Assembly: GCF_001049735.1 (NCBI RefSeq) | Contig: NZ_CVPC01000016.1 | Coordinates: 1-64,000 of the forward strand | DNA from: Nereida ignava | GTDB taxonomy: Bacteria; Pseudomonadota; Alphaproteobacteria; Rhodobacterales; Rhodobacteraceae | Direction: 5' to 3' | Length of the DNA: 64,000 nt | In this document: one piece after another, positions 53,470 through 62,470 of the stretch | How positions within the stretch are numbered: the stretch's first letter is position 1 | How the letters are laid out: each line of letters opens with the position of its first letter | Position numbers and translations under genes: made by a program | The notes under the pieces: generated by a model | Database searches by the model: none | The model's input: only the letters and a program-made list of their open reading frames with translations | What the model was told of the DNA's origin: nothing

Positions 53470-54429
53470 GGCGGCCTCCTTTGCTCGGGGATGACTGGCG
53501 CGGGGCAGCCGCGCGGTAGGTGATGGGGCAGACAGGCTTTCGCGAAAGCGGGCAAAGCCACGGGTGAGGTCGATCACCTCATCGGCGAGGCCTGCGGCGA
53601 TGGCATCCGTCCCGCGGAAGGTCGCAGCCTCGGTCGCCAGCGCTGCGTCCTGGCTCAGCCGCCCAGCGCGGCCCACGGCGACAGTCTCGGCGAAGAGGAA
53701 CCGCAAAACATCGATCTCGCGCTGGATGTCATCGCGGACCGCTTCGGGCAGCGGCTCGTAGGGATTGCCATCGACCTTGTGCTGGCCTGAATGGATCAGC
53801 GTGACGCGAACGCCGTCCTGATCCAACTGGCTGCTAAGATCGGCATGCATCACCACCACGCCGATACTGCCAACGGCGCCGGTGCGCGGCAGCAGGATGC
53901 GGTCGGCCTGAGAGGCCAGCGCATAGCCTGCAGAGAAGGCATGTTCGGCGACGAAAGCCCAAACGGGCTTGTTACGGCGTAGGGCGCGGATCTGGTCAGC
54001 CAGGTCGAAGACGCCCGCCACCTCTCCGCCAAAGCTGTCGATCTCAAGCGCCACCGCGCGCACGGATGGATCGCGCGCCGCCGCATCGATCTGCGCGGCA
54101 ATTCCCTCGTAACTGGTTTGGCCAGAGGACTGTCCGATCCAGCCACCGCGGTGGATAAGCACGCCGGAAATCTCGATCACCGCGATGCCGTCAACGACTG
54201 GATAGGGGGCATCGCCGTGATTGCGGAGACGCTCGCTAAGGTTTCCGGCGAGGATACTGGCGCGGGCGGGCAGGGGTGCCGCGCCTTCGTTCTCGTCATC
54301 CGGTCCTGGAAGTTCCACCCGGCGCCCGAGGATGCGTGGCCCGAGACCTGACAGAAACGCCATGGCCTTGGAGGGTTCCACCAGCAGCGGCGTATTGAAG
54401 GCGCGCGCGGCAATACGGGCATGGAGCAT
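53008..54429 (-). CDS. Head maturation protease, S49 family (lambda gpC-like)
   Basis: A 473-residue S49 (SppA-type) peptidase fused to a scaffold-like tail. The catalytic Ser166 is in HAFSAGYALAS, and Lys218 (GQHKVDGNP) is the probable general base; the DSFGGEVAG loop is at 131-139. The protease domain spans about 70-300. Residues 321-473 are acidic, low-complexity and predicted helical, like Nu3. It overlaps the portal stop (ATGA). It digests scaffold and portal during prohead maturation. Confidence 0.88.
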   Translation of the reverse strand: MLHARIAARAFNTPLLVEPSKAMAFLSGLGPRILGRRVELPGPDDENEGAAPLPARASILAGNLSERLRNHGDAPYPVVDGIAVIEISGVLIHRGGWIGQSSGQTSYEGIAAQIDAAARDPSVRAVALEIDSFGGEVAGVFDLADQIRALRRNKPVWAFVAEHAFSAGYALASQADRILLPRTGAVGSIGVVVMHADLSSQLDQDGVRVTLIHSGQHKVDGNPYEPLPEAVRDDIQREIDVLRFLFAETVAVGRAGRLSQDAALATEAATFRGTDAIAAGLADEVIDLTRGFARFRESLSAPSPTARLPRASHPRAKEAAMSATTDATEANTEIRDAEDTVLESATEQDEQEAEQSVQEEDPAPVAAAAPLPAPAAAQPSNLADLSAQLREAAAEIAEIAAQAGRLGIAIDAAKALREGTAPEALRKLVLQRASAAADARDIVAAPPSPVLPKSAESPIVAAAKKAASAGSRG

Positions 54430-55925
54430 CAGGCTTGGTCCTCGTCAGGGCGTGGGCGGTCTTCCGCGTCATCGGTCTCATTGTTTGGCTCAGCCCCATC
54501 GCCCTCGGCCGGCAGGGCCTGTACGCCCTGCGCGGGCGAGCCCGGACGGCGGAAGTCGAGGCCCAGCGCTCGCTCGCGTTCCCGTTCAGCGGCGATTTCA
54601 CGGTCGACTTGTTCGGCGTCATAGCCACGCTCGGCGATGGCCTGGGTGCGAGATTTCAGCCCTGCCTCGATCTGGGCGATCTCGGCATTGGCGTCTTTGA
54701 GCGGATCGACCCAGTCCCATTTCGTGGGGAGCCAATCGGCGGCCAGCATGCGCGGGCGCTCGGCCTCATAGCCTGGCAGGGCCAGCGCGCCTGATAGCAC
54801 GGCTAGATCCAGCCAGCGCGCATAGACCGGCCGACAGAGCTGATAGACCATGACTGAATGCTGCCAGGCCGAGACACGACGGCGGAACTCGATTAGGGCA
54901 AGGCGCGAGTTCGAGAAGTTCCCCTTCACCATGTCATTGGCGAGGTAGGGGTAGGGGATCCCGAGCGCGGCCGAGATCTGCAGGAGCGTCCGGTATTGGA
55001 AGGGCTCATACGTCGCCCCGCTGTCAGCGGGCTGGCCGACAGTGACATCCTCGCCGGGATCGAGCCGCACAATCTGGCCCGGGCTGATCTCGACACCTGC
55101 GGGCATCTCCTCATCGTCCAAGGGGGCGAGCGGGTTCTCCGGGGCGGGCGAGGTCACGAACATCGCGTACATCGCGGCGACCTTTTTCCGGTCCAACTCC
55201 GCGTCGTCGTATTGATCCAAAAGGAACAACTTCACGATCGCCGGGGCCAATTTCGACACGCCACGCAGCTGACCACCCTCGACTGGGTCGATGACGTGGA
55301 TCACCTCCGAGGCGGGCACGCGGACAATTTCTCCAGACATTACAGGATCGGTGCTGTCGCCCGGATGACGGCGGAAGAAGTGATAGGCGACGCGCCGTCC
55401 AATCCGGTCGAACTCAATCCCTTGGCGGATCGCGTTGCCGTTGCGCGCCACGCCGGTTTCATGGAGTGGCAGCATTTCCGAGGGCAGCATTTGCAGTTGG
55501 AGCGGAACCGTGAGGCCGTCCTCCACCCGCCGCGGCCGGATACGAACAAAGACCTCACCCGCCAGAAACACCTCGCGCGCCGCCCGGCGCTGTAGCCCGT
55601 AGAAATCCGTCAAGCCCTCGGCATCGGCCTCATCGGTCCAGGCGAGCCAAAGCCGCTGCAGCTCTTCCTTCCGCGCGGCATCGGCGAGTTTCGAGATCGG
55701 CTTGATCCCGTCGCCCACGGTATTCGCCGCCCAGCTTTCGACTGCATTCGCGGCATAGCCGTTGTTGCGCACGAGCCAGCGGGCGCGAGCGGTGATGTCA
55801 GGCCCCGAGGCGGCGATCAGCGCATTCACATGCGCGCGGGTCGCTTGGAACCCGCGCAGTCGCCGATGTTGCTGTCCAGCATCAAACCCGCCGATGAAGG
55901 CGCCGAGGCGCTGCCGCCAGTTCAT
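54429..55925 (-). CDS. Portal protein, lambda gpB type
   Basis: A 498-residue portal of the lambda family. Recognisable parts include RARWLVRNNGYAANAVE near residue 47, FLAGEVFVRIRP near 115, and the C-terminal channel region with YLANDMVKGNFSNSRLALIEFRR near 330. The C-terminus is acidic. It forms the dodecameric vertex where the terminase docks. It overlaps the connector and protease genes. Confidence 0.9.
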   Translation of the reverse strand: MNWRQRLGAFIGGFDAGQQHRRLRGFQATRAHVNALIAASGPDITARARWLVRNNGYAANAVESWAANTVGDGIKPISKLADAARKEELQRLWLAWTDEADAEGLTDFYGLQRRAAREVFLAGEVFVRIRPRRVEDGLTVPLQLQMLPSEMLPLHETGVARNGNAIRQGIEFDRIGRRVAYHFFRRHPGDSTDPVMSGEIVRVPASEVIHVIDPVEGGQLRGVSKLAPAIVKLFLLDQYDDAELDRKKVAAMYAMFVTSPAPENPLAPLDDEEMPAGVEISPGQIVRLDPGEDVTVGQPADSGATYEPFQYRTLLQISAALGIPYPYLANDMVKGNFSNSRLALIEFRRRVSAWQHSVMVYQLCRPVYARWLDLAVLSGALALPGYEAERPRMLAADWLPTKWDWVDPLKDANAEIAQIEAGLKSRTQAIAERGYDAEQVDREIAAERERERALGLDFRRPGSPAQGVQALPAEGDGAEPNNETDDAEDRPRPDEDQA

Positions 55926-56134
55926 CAGAGGTCTTTCACAGCAAAGGGGCGTAGCACACGCCCAGCGCCGCGCTCGAGTTTGGCGATGCGCCGTTCGACA
56001 TCGCCTATGGCCGCGGCAAGCTCGGCGTCGGTCCCGTAGTTTACGGTCTTGCCGTCATAGCTGACCGACCGCGTGCCGCTGTAGCGCGCGGCCAAAAGCG
56101 CGCTGTGGCGGAGTTTTAGCTCGTCGAGGGTCAT
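55925..56134 (-). CDS. Head-tail connector, gpW family
   Basis: A 69-residue protein of the gpW type: two helices around a beta hairpin (DELKLRHSALLAARYSG, then GKTVNYGTDAELAAAIGDVERRIAKLE). In lambda gpW fills the portal after packaging. It lies between the terminase and portal genes as in lambda. Confidence 0.85.
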   Translation of the reverse strand: MTLDELKLRHSALLAARYSGTRSVSYDGKTVNYGTDAELAAAIGDVERRIAKLERGAGRVLRPFAVKDL

Positions 56135-56137
56135 TCA

Positions 56138-58177
56138 TCATTCCATGTATTTTGGCGTGCTGATCTTCCAGCCGCGCCGCCGGGGCGATGCGATCCGCCC
56201 CGCTTGCGGTTCGGTCGATTTATCGGGCTCGGCACCCTGCGCTGGGACAGCCGTCTCCACGCCGGCCTGTTTCTCCAACTGACGCCACATGCGTTCGTCG
56301 AAACGGTCGGCACCGAGGATCCACGCGGCCGCCCGGGCATAGACCCGTGTGTCCAGCGCCTCGTTGCGCTCACGCATCTTTTGCCATTCTTGGCGGGCGT
56401 AGCCGCGCCGGTTGCGGATTGTGACCAGCTGCTCTGCCACGAGCTGCTTGAGCCATTCGCTGTCTGCCCAGTCCGGCAGGTGGATCATACCCGCCGGATT
56501 GGTCATGCCCAGCGCACGATCTTCATCAGAGAGCCGCTCTAGCCGCAGATACCGATAGGTCTCTGCCTTGAAGGTGGCGGTGGCCACCGTCCATAGCCGC
56601 GCCCCACGCTTTAGTTTCCGACCATTGACGGTCGCATCGACAAAGGTTGGCCCCGACACGGGCGTCGCGCGGTTGAACCCCTCCAAACCTTTCACAGGTG
56701 CAACTTGCGCAATGCCTTGCGCACGTGCCCAGGCGTAGACGGCAGAGGTTTCATACCCAGTGTCGATTGCCAGCTTGGCCAGAGGCATTACCGCGCCGTT
56801 CTCATGCACCCAGGTTTGACCGAGCAGTTCTGTCAGTGCTTGCCAGCAGGCCGGATCACCAGGACCGCCTGGAATGACGATGTGATCGACGAGCCAGCTT
56901 TCGAGGCCACGGCCCCAAGCCCAGACATCGACCTCTATCCGGTCCTTCTGCACATCGGCTCCGGCGGTCAGGAACAACCCGCCCATGGGCACCTGCGCGG
57001 CGAATGCCTCACGGCGGTCCGCCAGCCGCTGCCATTCCGGCGCGTCCCCGCTTTCAACCCAGGTCTCGCCAAGGAGCGTGTTGCGCGCCGCACGCAGCAT
57101 CTCGTCTGAACCCTGGGCCGCCAGCCAGTCGCGTGCGATCTGCTCCCAGCTTTTCCAGCCGATCGGCGAATAAAGCGCCGAGAGGTGAAACCCGATTGCG
57201 TTCGGGTCGGAACTGGTCGCCGTTGCCCGCCATTCGCCGCGCTCGAGCATCTGCGTCTTGTGGTGCTCGGCGATAGGGCGCTCGCACCCTTCGCAGGCAT
57301 AGGCCGCTGTTTCCGGCCGGCCCTTGTCCCAGCGCAGCCGCTCGAACTGCAGCCATTGCATATGGCCGCAATGCGGACACGGCACGAAATACCGCCGCTG
57401 ATCACTGGCCTCGAACTCGCGCTCGATGCGCGAGAGCCCCCGGATGGTCGGGGTCGAGACCATGAACACCTTACGCCGATGCGCAAAGGTCGTAGTCCGC
57501 GCCTCGGCGAGGCTCACAGGATCGCCTTCCTCGTCGGCGGAGGCCGGATAGGCATCGACCTCATCCAGAAACACATATCGGGCCGGCATGGACCGCAGGC
57601 CCGTCGCCGAATTAGCACCGGTCAGCACGAGAATGCCGCCTGGGAACTCCTTCGACAGCATCGAATTGCCCGCATCCCTAGACCGCGCCGGCTGGACGCG
57701 CTCCTTCAGCGCCGGGCTGTCTTCGATAAGCGGATCGATGCGGCCCCGTGAGGTGCGCTTGGCCATTTCCACTGTGGGCAGCACCGCCAGCATCGGGCCA
57801 GGCGCGTGATGGATCACAAAGCCGATCCAGTTGTTGCCAGCTTCCGTTGCGCCGACCTGGGCGGCCTTCATGAAGCTGATCCGCTGGGCTGGGTGGCCGG
57901 GGCTCAGCGCATCCATAATGGCGCGCAAATAGGGCGTGCGGGCTGTTCGGTATTGCCCTGGTTCAGCAGAGGCGCGCGAGGACAGCTTGCGATGCTTGTC
58001 GGCCCATTCGGAGACTGTGAGGTCAGGGTCAGGCCGCATGCCTCGACGCCAGGCACGCAGGATATCCTCGGCGCCGTCAAAGGCGAGATCGAGGCCCTCG
58101 GTCAGATCAGATGTGTTCTCCTCATCATTCAAGCGAGACCCTGAGGTCGGCCAGGGCATCGAGCTGCTCTCGGACAT
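56138..58177 (-). CDS. Terminase large subunit, GpA family
   Basis: A 679-residue phage packaging motor. The ATPase core has the GpA-type loop KAAQVGATEAGNN (104-116) in place of a classical Walker A, followed by the LDEVDAYP Walker B (near 205), a Cys-rich zinc loop (CPHCGH and CEGCER) and a nuclease domain with DVQKDRIEVDVWAWG (near 405). The start may be later (Met7), because 53 bases overlap the small subunit gene. GpA terminases cut cos sites, so a cos-type phage is likely. Confidence 0.9.
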   Translation of the reverse strand: MSESSSMPWPTSGSRLNDEENTSDLTEGLDLAFDGAEDILRAWRRGMRPDPDLTVSEWADKHRKLSSRASAEPGQYRTARTPYLRAIMDALSPGHPAQRISFMKAAQVGATEAGNNWIGFVIHHAPGPMLAVLPTVEMAKRTSRGRIDPLIEDSPALKERVQPARSRDAGNSMLSKEFPGGILVLTGANSATGLRSMPARYVFLDEVDAYPASADEEGDPVSLAEARTTTFAHRRKVFMVSTPTIRGLSRIEREFEASDQRRYFVPCPHCGHMQWLQFERLRWDKGRPETAAYACEGCERPIAEHHKTQMLERGEWRATATSSDPNAIGFHLSALYSPIGWKSWEQIARDWLAAQGSDEMLRAARNTLLGETWVESGDAPEWQRLADRREAFAAQVPMGGLFLTAGADVQKDRIEVDVWAWGRGLESWLVDHIVIPGGPGDPACWQALTELLGQTWVHENGAVMPLAKLAIDTGYETSAVYAWARAQGIAQVAPVKGLEGFNRATPVSGPTFVDATVNGRKLKRGARLWTVATATFKAETYRYLRLERLSDEDRALGMTNPAGMIHLPDWADSEWLKQLVAEQLVTIRNRRGYARQEWQKMRERNEALDTRVYARAAAWILGADRFDERMWRQLEKQAGVETAVPAQGAEPDKSTEPQAGRIASPRRRGWKISTPKYME

Positions 58178-58679
58178 GGGTTTCCAACACCCTCTGCAAG
58201 ATCGCAGTCTCGATCGTCACCGCCTTGCCGGATGCCTTCTCCATGTCTGCGGACAATTGTGCGGCCATGAGGGCCGCCACGCGTGTGGGCCAGGTGACCC
58301 AAAGATCCCGCTCCTGACGGGCCAGACGAAACACCAAGGTCTCGGCCCGCGCGCGATCCATTAGCACGCCCTTTTTCTTCTGGATCGAAAGCTGGCGCTC
58401 TTGCGCCTGATATACGGTCAGCGCCGTACGTGCTTTGATATAGGATGTGCTGTCACCGGGACCTGAGACTACAGGCCCTTCACCATTCGCGCCAAGCCCT
58501 CCCCGCGAGCGCATCTGTTGATCCGGATCGGTCGCTGAACCGCGCCGCACATCCGAGGCCGCGGCGTTGATCGAGCCATCGTCGAAGAGCACTAGGCGAC
58601 CGGTCTTGCGGGCCTTCTGAACAGCCCCGCGGGAGATCCTGGCATGCTCGGCATAGGCGCGTTCTGACATACCTTCCAT
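58125..58679 (-). CDS. Terminase small subunit (Nu1-like)
   Basis: A 184-residue DNA-binding protein. The N-terminal winged HTH (RAYAEHARISRGAVQKARKTG with VLFDDGSI) is of the Nu1 type. A helical region from 88 to 184 should contact the large subunit. ATG 58679 and ATG 58670 are both possible. It is the first gene of the late operon and lies opposite divergent small genes. Confidence 0.8.
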   Translation of the reverse strand: MEGMSERAYAEHARISRGAVQKARKTGRLVLFDDGSINAAASDVRRGSATDPDQQMRSRGGLGANGEGPVVSGPGDSTSYIKARTALTVYQAQERQLSIQKKKGVLMDRARAETLVFRLARQERDLWVTWPTRVAALMAAQLSADMEKASGKAVTIETAILQRVLETHVREQLDALADLRVSLE

Positions 58680-58800
58680 GGCGGTTGGATTGACCTCAAA
58701 ACATTGAAAATAAACAGAAAAAACTGTATATTTGAGTTGATTACACTTCGGTGTCGAGCGATTCTCACATCAAGCAAATTGCCTGATTGGAGAAACACAG
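58680..58800. promoter_or_regulatory. Divergent spacer between the late operon and small accessory genes
   Basis: A 121-base AT-rich spacer separates the minus-strand terminase genes from plus-strand accessory genes; GGAG (58789-58792) serves the plus-strand gene. Such a spacer should hold promoters for both sides, and for a GpA-type phage it is a possible place for cos, but no cos sequence was recognised. Confidence 0.4.
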
Positions 58801-58983
58801 ATGACCCTTGCCACCCGCTACAACGCCCAAGCCAAACGCCTGATGCCGCACATGGCAGACGATCTCGCGGTTGACCCCGCGATCGACAACGCCGGCCACA
58901 TCGACGAGATCGTGTTCCGCCGCAGCGAATACCTGGGCGGCATGGCGGCGGTCCTCCTCGCCCTGATTGCGCAGCAGAAGTGA
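58801..58983 (+). CDS. Small prophage protein, unknown function
   Basis: A 60-residue protein beginning MTLATRYNAQAKRLMPHMAD, partly hydrophobic at its C-terminus (YLGGMAAVLLALIAQQ). A good ribosome binding site (GGAG) is eight bases before the ATG. It is the first of five plus-strand small genes in an accessory block of the prophage. No function can be assigned. Confidence 0.6.
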   Translation: MTLATRYNAQAKRLMPHMADDLAVDPAIDNAGHIDEIVFRRSEYLGGMAAVLLALIAQQK

Positions 58984-58993
58984 GGGCGATCCT

Positions 58994-59278
58994 ATGAGCA
59001 CCCGCGCACAGATCGCTATCCAGACCGGGCCCGAAGAGTGGGCGCATGTATATGTCCATTACGATGGCTACCCCGAGCACATGCTTCCCGCGCTAGCCGC
59101 GTGGGCGCCTGAGGACATCCTCGCCGCCCGCGAAATCCGGCAGGTCCGGGCTGATGCGCTGGACTGTTTTGATCCGCCCCGAGTGCCCCGCATCCTGCCG
59201 CGCCCAACTTGCGAACTGTCCCATCTCTATGTCTGGCAGGACGAGGCATGGGTCGATGCGACAGGCAACAGTTCCTGA
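58994..59278 (+). CDS. Small conserved-looking protein, unknown function
   Basis: A 94-residue protein starting MSTRAQIAIQTGPEEWAHVYVHYDGYPEHML. The pattern of an SRAxIxI start followed by xxxYxHYDGYPxxxG resembles small phage and plasmid proteins that I have seen in accessory blocks, but the biochemical role is unknown. The ATG at 58994 was chosen; the longer frame begins inside the previous gene. Confidence 0.6.
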   Translation: MSTRAQIAIQTGPEEWAHVYVHYDGYPEHMLPALAAWAPEDILAAREIRQVRADALDCFDPPRVPRILPRPTCELSHLYVWQDEAWVDATGNSS

Positions 59279-59283
59279 TCATA

Positions 59284-59300
59284 AAGCAATGATATTGCTT
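59284..59300 (+). terminator. Weak hairpin, possible terminator
   Basis: AAGCAAT and ATTGCTT form a 7-bp stem around a three-base loop, followed by a T-rich stretch. It may end transcription of the two small genes upstream. The stem is short and AT-rich. Confidence 0.3.
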
Positions 59301-59380
59301 CTATTTTGCTACGTTAATCGGCTCTTCAGAGCGATTGTTATTGCACCAAAACGATGCAACTCACCTGAAAGGCCCATGCC

Positions 59381-59722
59381 ATGACCACCTCCACCCTGAT
59401 CGCCAACTTCCGCGCCGCCGCTGAAGAGATCGAAGCACGCCTCGCGCCCAGCGCCTGCGCCATGATCGCCGCGCACAACTGGATCGTGATCGACGACTTT
59501 GGACCCCTGACCTTCACGCTGACGCCTGAGGGCAAGAAACACCGCGCCACCTGCACGGGCCATGGCAGCGCCCACAAGGTCAACCGCTTCACGAAGGCAG
59601 ATGCCGAGCGCCTTGCAGCTGCTTGTGACGCCCGCGCCGCTTTCTGGGCCGACGCTGCGCGCGAGGAAGCCGCCACGCTGCGCCGCCACATTGCCACGCT
59701 CGAAGCCCTCAGCGCCGCCTGA
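59381..59722 (+). CDS. Small prophage accessory protein, unknown function
   Basis: A 113-residue Ala-rich, helical protein with a central FGPLTFTLTPEGKKHRAT segment. A GAAAGG site precedes the ATG. It sits in the plus-strand accessory block and shows the same GC-rich style as the neighbours. No motif was recognised. Confidence 0.55.
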   Translation: MTTSTLIANFRAAAEEIEARLAPSACAMIAAHNWIVIDDFGPLTFTLTPEGKKHRATCTGHGSAHKVNRFTKADAERLAAACDARAAFWADAAREEAATLRRHIATLEALSAA

Positions 59723-59776
59723 TCGTACACCGGCGGGGCCAAGCGCCCCGCCACCCTCCATGAAAAGGATCCCACC

Positions 59777-60178
59777 ATGACCAAGCACCCCATCCTGCCC
59801 AGCCGCAACGAAGATTACGGCTTCTTCCGCACCCTGACCGTCTGCCCACAGCGCGACCGCCGCAGCTCGGAGGTCTGGAGCCTTGCCTCGCGCCTGATCG
59901 CCGAAGCCATCCACGCCGACAGCGAAGACGAGATGATTGGCATCCGCGACTTTCTGGACAGCCGCATCGGTCGGCATTTCGCCGACGATGTCGTCGGCAA
60001 CATGACCGGCGGCGGTATTGGGCTCGAGGCTGCTATCGGCTCCGCGATCCGCCGCTGGCAGGGCTGGCGCATCGACCGCCAGACTGAGCGTGAGCACGGC
60101 ATCCCTGCTGGGCTGCCTTACCTAACCGGTTGGGTGCAGCACTTCGCGGTCACTGCCGCGATGGATGATGCCCACTGA
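59777..60178 (+). CDS. Small prophage accessory protein, unknown function
   Basis: A 133-residue protein. The N-terminus (LPSRNEDYGFFRTLTV) and a helical centre (EVWSLASRLIAEAIHADSEDEM) are distinct, and the last part (LPYLTGWVQHFAVTAAMDD) is hydrophobic. AAAGGA lies before the ATG. Function unknown; it is part of the accessory block beside the terminase. Confidence 0.55.
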   Translation: MTKHPILPSRNEDYGFFRTLTVCPQRDRRSSEVWSLASRLIAEAIHADSEDEMIGIRDFLDSRIGRHFADDVVGNMTGGGIGLEAAIGSAIRRWQGWRIDRQTEREHGIPAGLPYLTGWVQHFAVTAAMDDAH

Positions 60179-60213
60179 CCTGCTTCACGACACCTTTTGA
60201 AAAGGCGCAAACG

Positions 60214-60783
60214 ATGCCCAAACTCACCGATACACAAACCATTATTCTCACCCGCGCTGCATCCCGCCCTGGCAATTTGGCTATGCCTCTGCCCGACGGG
60301 CTGGCTGGGGCTGCGGCCAAGATGACCGTCACCAAGATGATCGAGCGCGGTTGGCTTGAAGAGGTCGATGCCAATCTTCGTCGTCACGAACCGCTCTGGC
60401 GTGAGACCGGCGATGGTCATGGCACAACCTTGATTGCAACTGAGGCCGGACTTGATGCCATCGGCATTGATCCGGTTGTCGCGAGCACGGTCAGCACTAT
60501 CCGCAAGGCTCGACCGGCGGCTAAATCTACAGAAGTGGCCGCAGACGCAAGTGAAGGCCCTAAGCTGGTCTCTATCCGGCAAGGTACCAAGCAGGCCATG
60601 TTGATCGAAATGCTGCAGCGCCCCGAAGGTGCCTCGATCACCGAGATTGTTGAAGCGACATCTTGGCAAGCACATACGGCGAGAGGTGCAATCTCTGGTG
60701 CGCTCAAGAAGAAGCTTGGCCTGACAATCACTTCCGAGAAACACCCTGAGCGTGGCACTGTTTACAAATTGGACGCGGCCTGA
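60214..60783 (+). CDS. DUF3489-containing protein
   Basis: A 189-residue protein with a winged-HTH-like C-terminus (about 118-186): KQAMLIEMLQRPEGASITEI then TSWQAHTARGAISGALKKKL, the DUF3489 pattern, often at the end of phage or plasmid proteins. The N-terminal half looks like a second HTH-type domain. A regulatory role is possible. It ends nine bases before a gene on the opposite strand. Confidence 0.65.
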   Translation: MPKLTDTQTIILTRAASRPGNLAMPLPDGLAGAAAKMTVTKMIERGWLEEVDANLRRHEPLWRETGDGHGTTLIATEAGLDAIGIDPVVASTVSTIRKARPAAKSTEVAADASEGPKLVSIRQGTKQAMLIEMLQRPEGASITEIVEATSWQAHTARGAISGALKKKLGLTITSEKHPERGTVYKLDAA

Positions 60784-60792
60784 TTCCGCCAG

Positions 60793-60999
60793 TCATCGCC
60801 AGCGCTCGAACAGCCGGCGCAGCGCATAGCTGCGCAGAAGCGAGATAATCACGAACATCGCGCCGATCGCGAGGTTGTCGTTCAGGCTTACTTTCAACCC
60901 GAACCACGGAAACACCACGATCTGCGTCAGCACCGCCAGCGCATAGCCCACCACGACATTGGTGATCGCTTCGATCAGCGATTGGCGCCGCGACTGCAT
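60793..60999 (-). CDS. Small membrane protein (DUF7220-like)
   Basis: A 68-residue protein with two hydrophobic segments (about 13-30 and 41-56) and basic ends (SRRQS, RRLFERWR). The start ATG overlaps the methyltransferase stop (TGATG), so the two are co-translated. The same pair occurs in other alphaproteobacterial prophages, as I recall. Function unknown. Confidence 0.65.
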   Translation of the reverse strand: MQSRRQSLIEAITNVVVGYALAVLTQIVVFPWFGLKVSLNDNLAIGAMFVIISLLRSYALRRLFERWR

Positions 61000-62261
61000 C
61001 AAGCGGCCAACCTCTTGGATTTGAGTGCCGCGAAACTTTCGCCGCTGTCTTCCAGAACAGCCTCTTCGCCGGTGAAGGCCTGCCAGCGCTCGATGGCGAC
61101 GTCGACGTAAACGGGGTTCAGCTCGACGCCGTAACAGATGCGCCCCGTGGTTTCCGCTGCAATGAGCGTCGTGCCGGATCCCATGAAGGGCTCGAAAACT
61201 GCTTGGCCGGGGCTGGAGTTGTTCAGGATCGGGCGGCGCATGCATTCGACCGGTTTTTGCGTGCCGTGTACGGTTTCGGCATCTTGGTCCTTGTTCGCGA
61301 TTTGCCAGAGCGTGGTCTGTTTGCGATCACCGGCCCAGTGGCCTTTGCCCTTGGCGCGCACGGCATACCAGCAGGGCTCGTGCTGCCAGTGGTAATCGCC
61401 GCGGCTGAGCACTAGCCGATCCTTTGCCCAGATGATCTGGGAGCGGATGGCGAAGCCCGCGGCGATCAGGCTGTCGGCCACAGTCGCTGCATGAAGTGCG
61501 CCATGCCAGATATAGGCCACATCGCCGGGAAAGAGGGACCAGGCCTCGCGCCAGTCAGCGCGGTCGTCATTCAGCACCTTGCCGGTACGTTTGGTTTTTG
61601 CAGCTCCTGCCTGGTTGCGCCAGGACGGGTCGTATTCCACGCCGTAGGGTGGGTCAGTCACCATCAGCAACGGTCTGACGCTGCCCAGGAGGCGTCCAAC
61701 CACATCGGCGCTGGTGCTGTCACCGCAGATCAGCCGGTGCGACCCAAGCTGCCAAAGGTCGCCTGCCACCGACACCGGGTTAACCGGCGGCTCCGGGATG
61801 TCATCCTCGCCCTCTACGGCCCCATCGTCGCCCACCGTCTCTGGATCCTGCAGTAGGGCATCCAGATCCTCATCCGAGAAGCCCAGCAGATCGAGGTCGA
61901 AGTCTTCCGCCAAGAGCCCTGCGATCTCGTCGCGCAGCATCGCCTCGTCCCATTCGCCAAGCTCGGTCAGCTTGTTATCGGCAATGCGGTAGGCGCGACG
62001 CTCCGCTTCATCTAGATGGCCAAGCCTGATGACAGGGGCCTCGGTCAGGCCCAGCGCGCCGGCTGCCAGCACGCGCCCATGGCCCGCAATCAACTCGCCG
62101 TCGTCCGCGACCAAGCAGGGAACGGTCCAGCCGAACTTCGCCATGCTGGCCGCAATCTTCGCAACCTGGGCCTCACCATGGATCTTCGCGTTCTTGGCAT
62201 AAGGGCGCAGCTTCTCGATCGGCCAGAGCTCGATCTGGCGCGGTGCAAAGACAAGATCCAT
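60999..62261 (-). CDS. ParB-domain fused DNA methyltransferase
   Basis: A 420-residue protein. Residues 8-110 are a ParB-like nuclease/CTPase-type domain (GHGR at 60-63, RIADNKL at 92-98), and residues 170-395 an adenine-N6 or cytosine-N4 methyltransferase of beta type, with DPPY at 203-206 before FMGSGTT at 359-365. It is an orphan: no restriction partner is seen. Phages use such enzymes to protect their DNA or to regulate packaging. The ParB fusion is common in prophages of this group. Confidence 0.85.
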   Translation of the reverse strand: MDLVFAPRQIELWPIEKLRPYAKNAKIHGEAQVAKIAASMAKFGWTVPCLVADDGELIAGHGRVLAAGALGLTEAPVIRLGHLDEAERRAYRIADNKLTELGEWDEAMLRDEIAGLLAEDFDLDLLGFSDEDLDALLQDPETVGDDGAVEGEDDIPEPPVNPVSVAGDLWQLGSHRLICGDSTSADVVGRLLGSVRPLLMVTDPPYGVEYDPSWRNQAGAAKTKRTGKVLNDDRADWREAWSLFPGDVAYIWHGALHAATVADSLIAAGFAIRSQIIWAKDRLVLSRGDYHWQHEPCWYAVRAKGKGHWAGDRKQTTLWQIANKDQDAETVHGTQKPVECMRRPILNNSSPGQAVFEPFMGSGTTLIAAETTGRICYGVELNPVYVDVAIERWQAFTGEEAVLEDSGESFAALKSKRLAA

Positions 62262-62342
62262 GGGGCGGGACGCTCACTGGCTGCAGGCAAGGCATGCTGA
62301 AGCCAGCTCCAAATGCATGGGCGTGTCAGCGATCGCGGTGCC

Positions 62343-62381
62343 GGAAAAACAAAAGCGCCCACGAGGGTGTCCTCTGGGCGC
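62343..62381 (-). terminator. Rho-independent terminator upstream of the methyltransferase
   Basis: GCGCCCA (62355-62361) pairs with TGGGCGC (62375-62381), with an inner GAGG/CCTC stem, and on the minus strand it is followed by TTTTGTTTTTCC. It would end minus-strand transcripts coming from the Abi gene region before they enter the methyltransferase gene. Confidence 0.8.
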
Positions 62382-62470
62382 AATTCTTCGATGGTTCGTT
62401 GATAGGTCAAGGGGGCTAGAAATGTCAATCCGTTTTCTGTTTTGAATCAACGGCTTCTTAAAGTCGTGTG

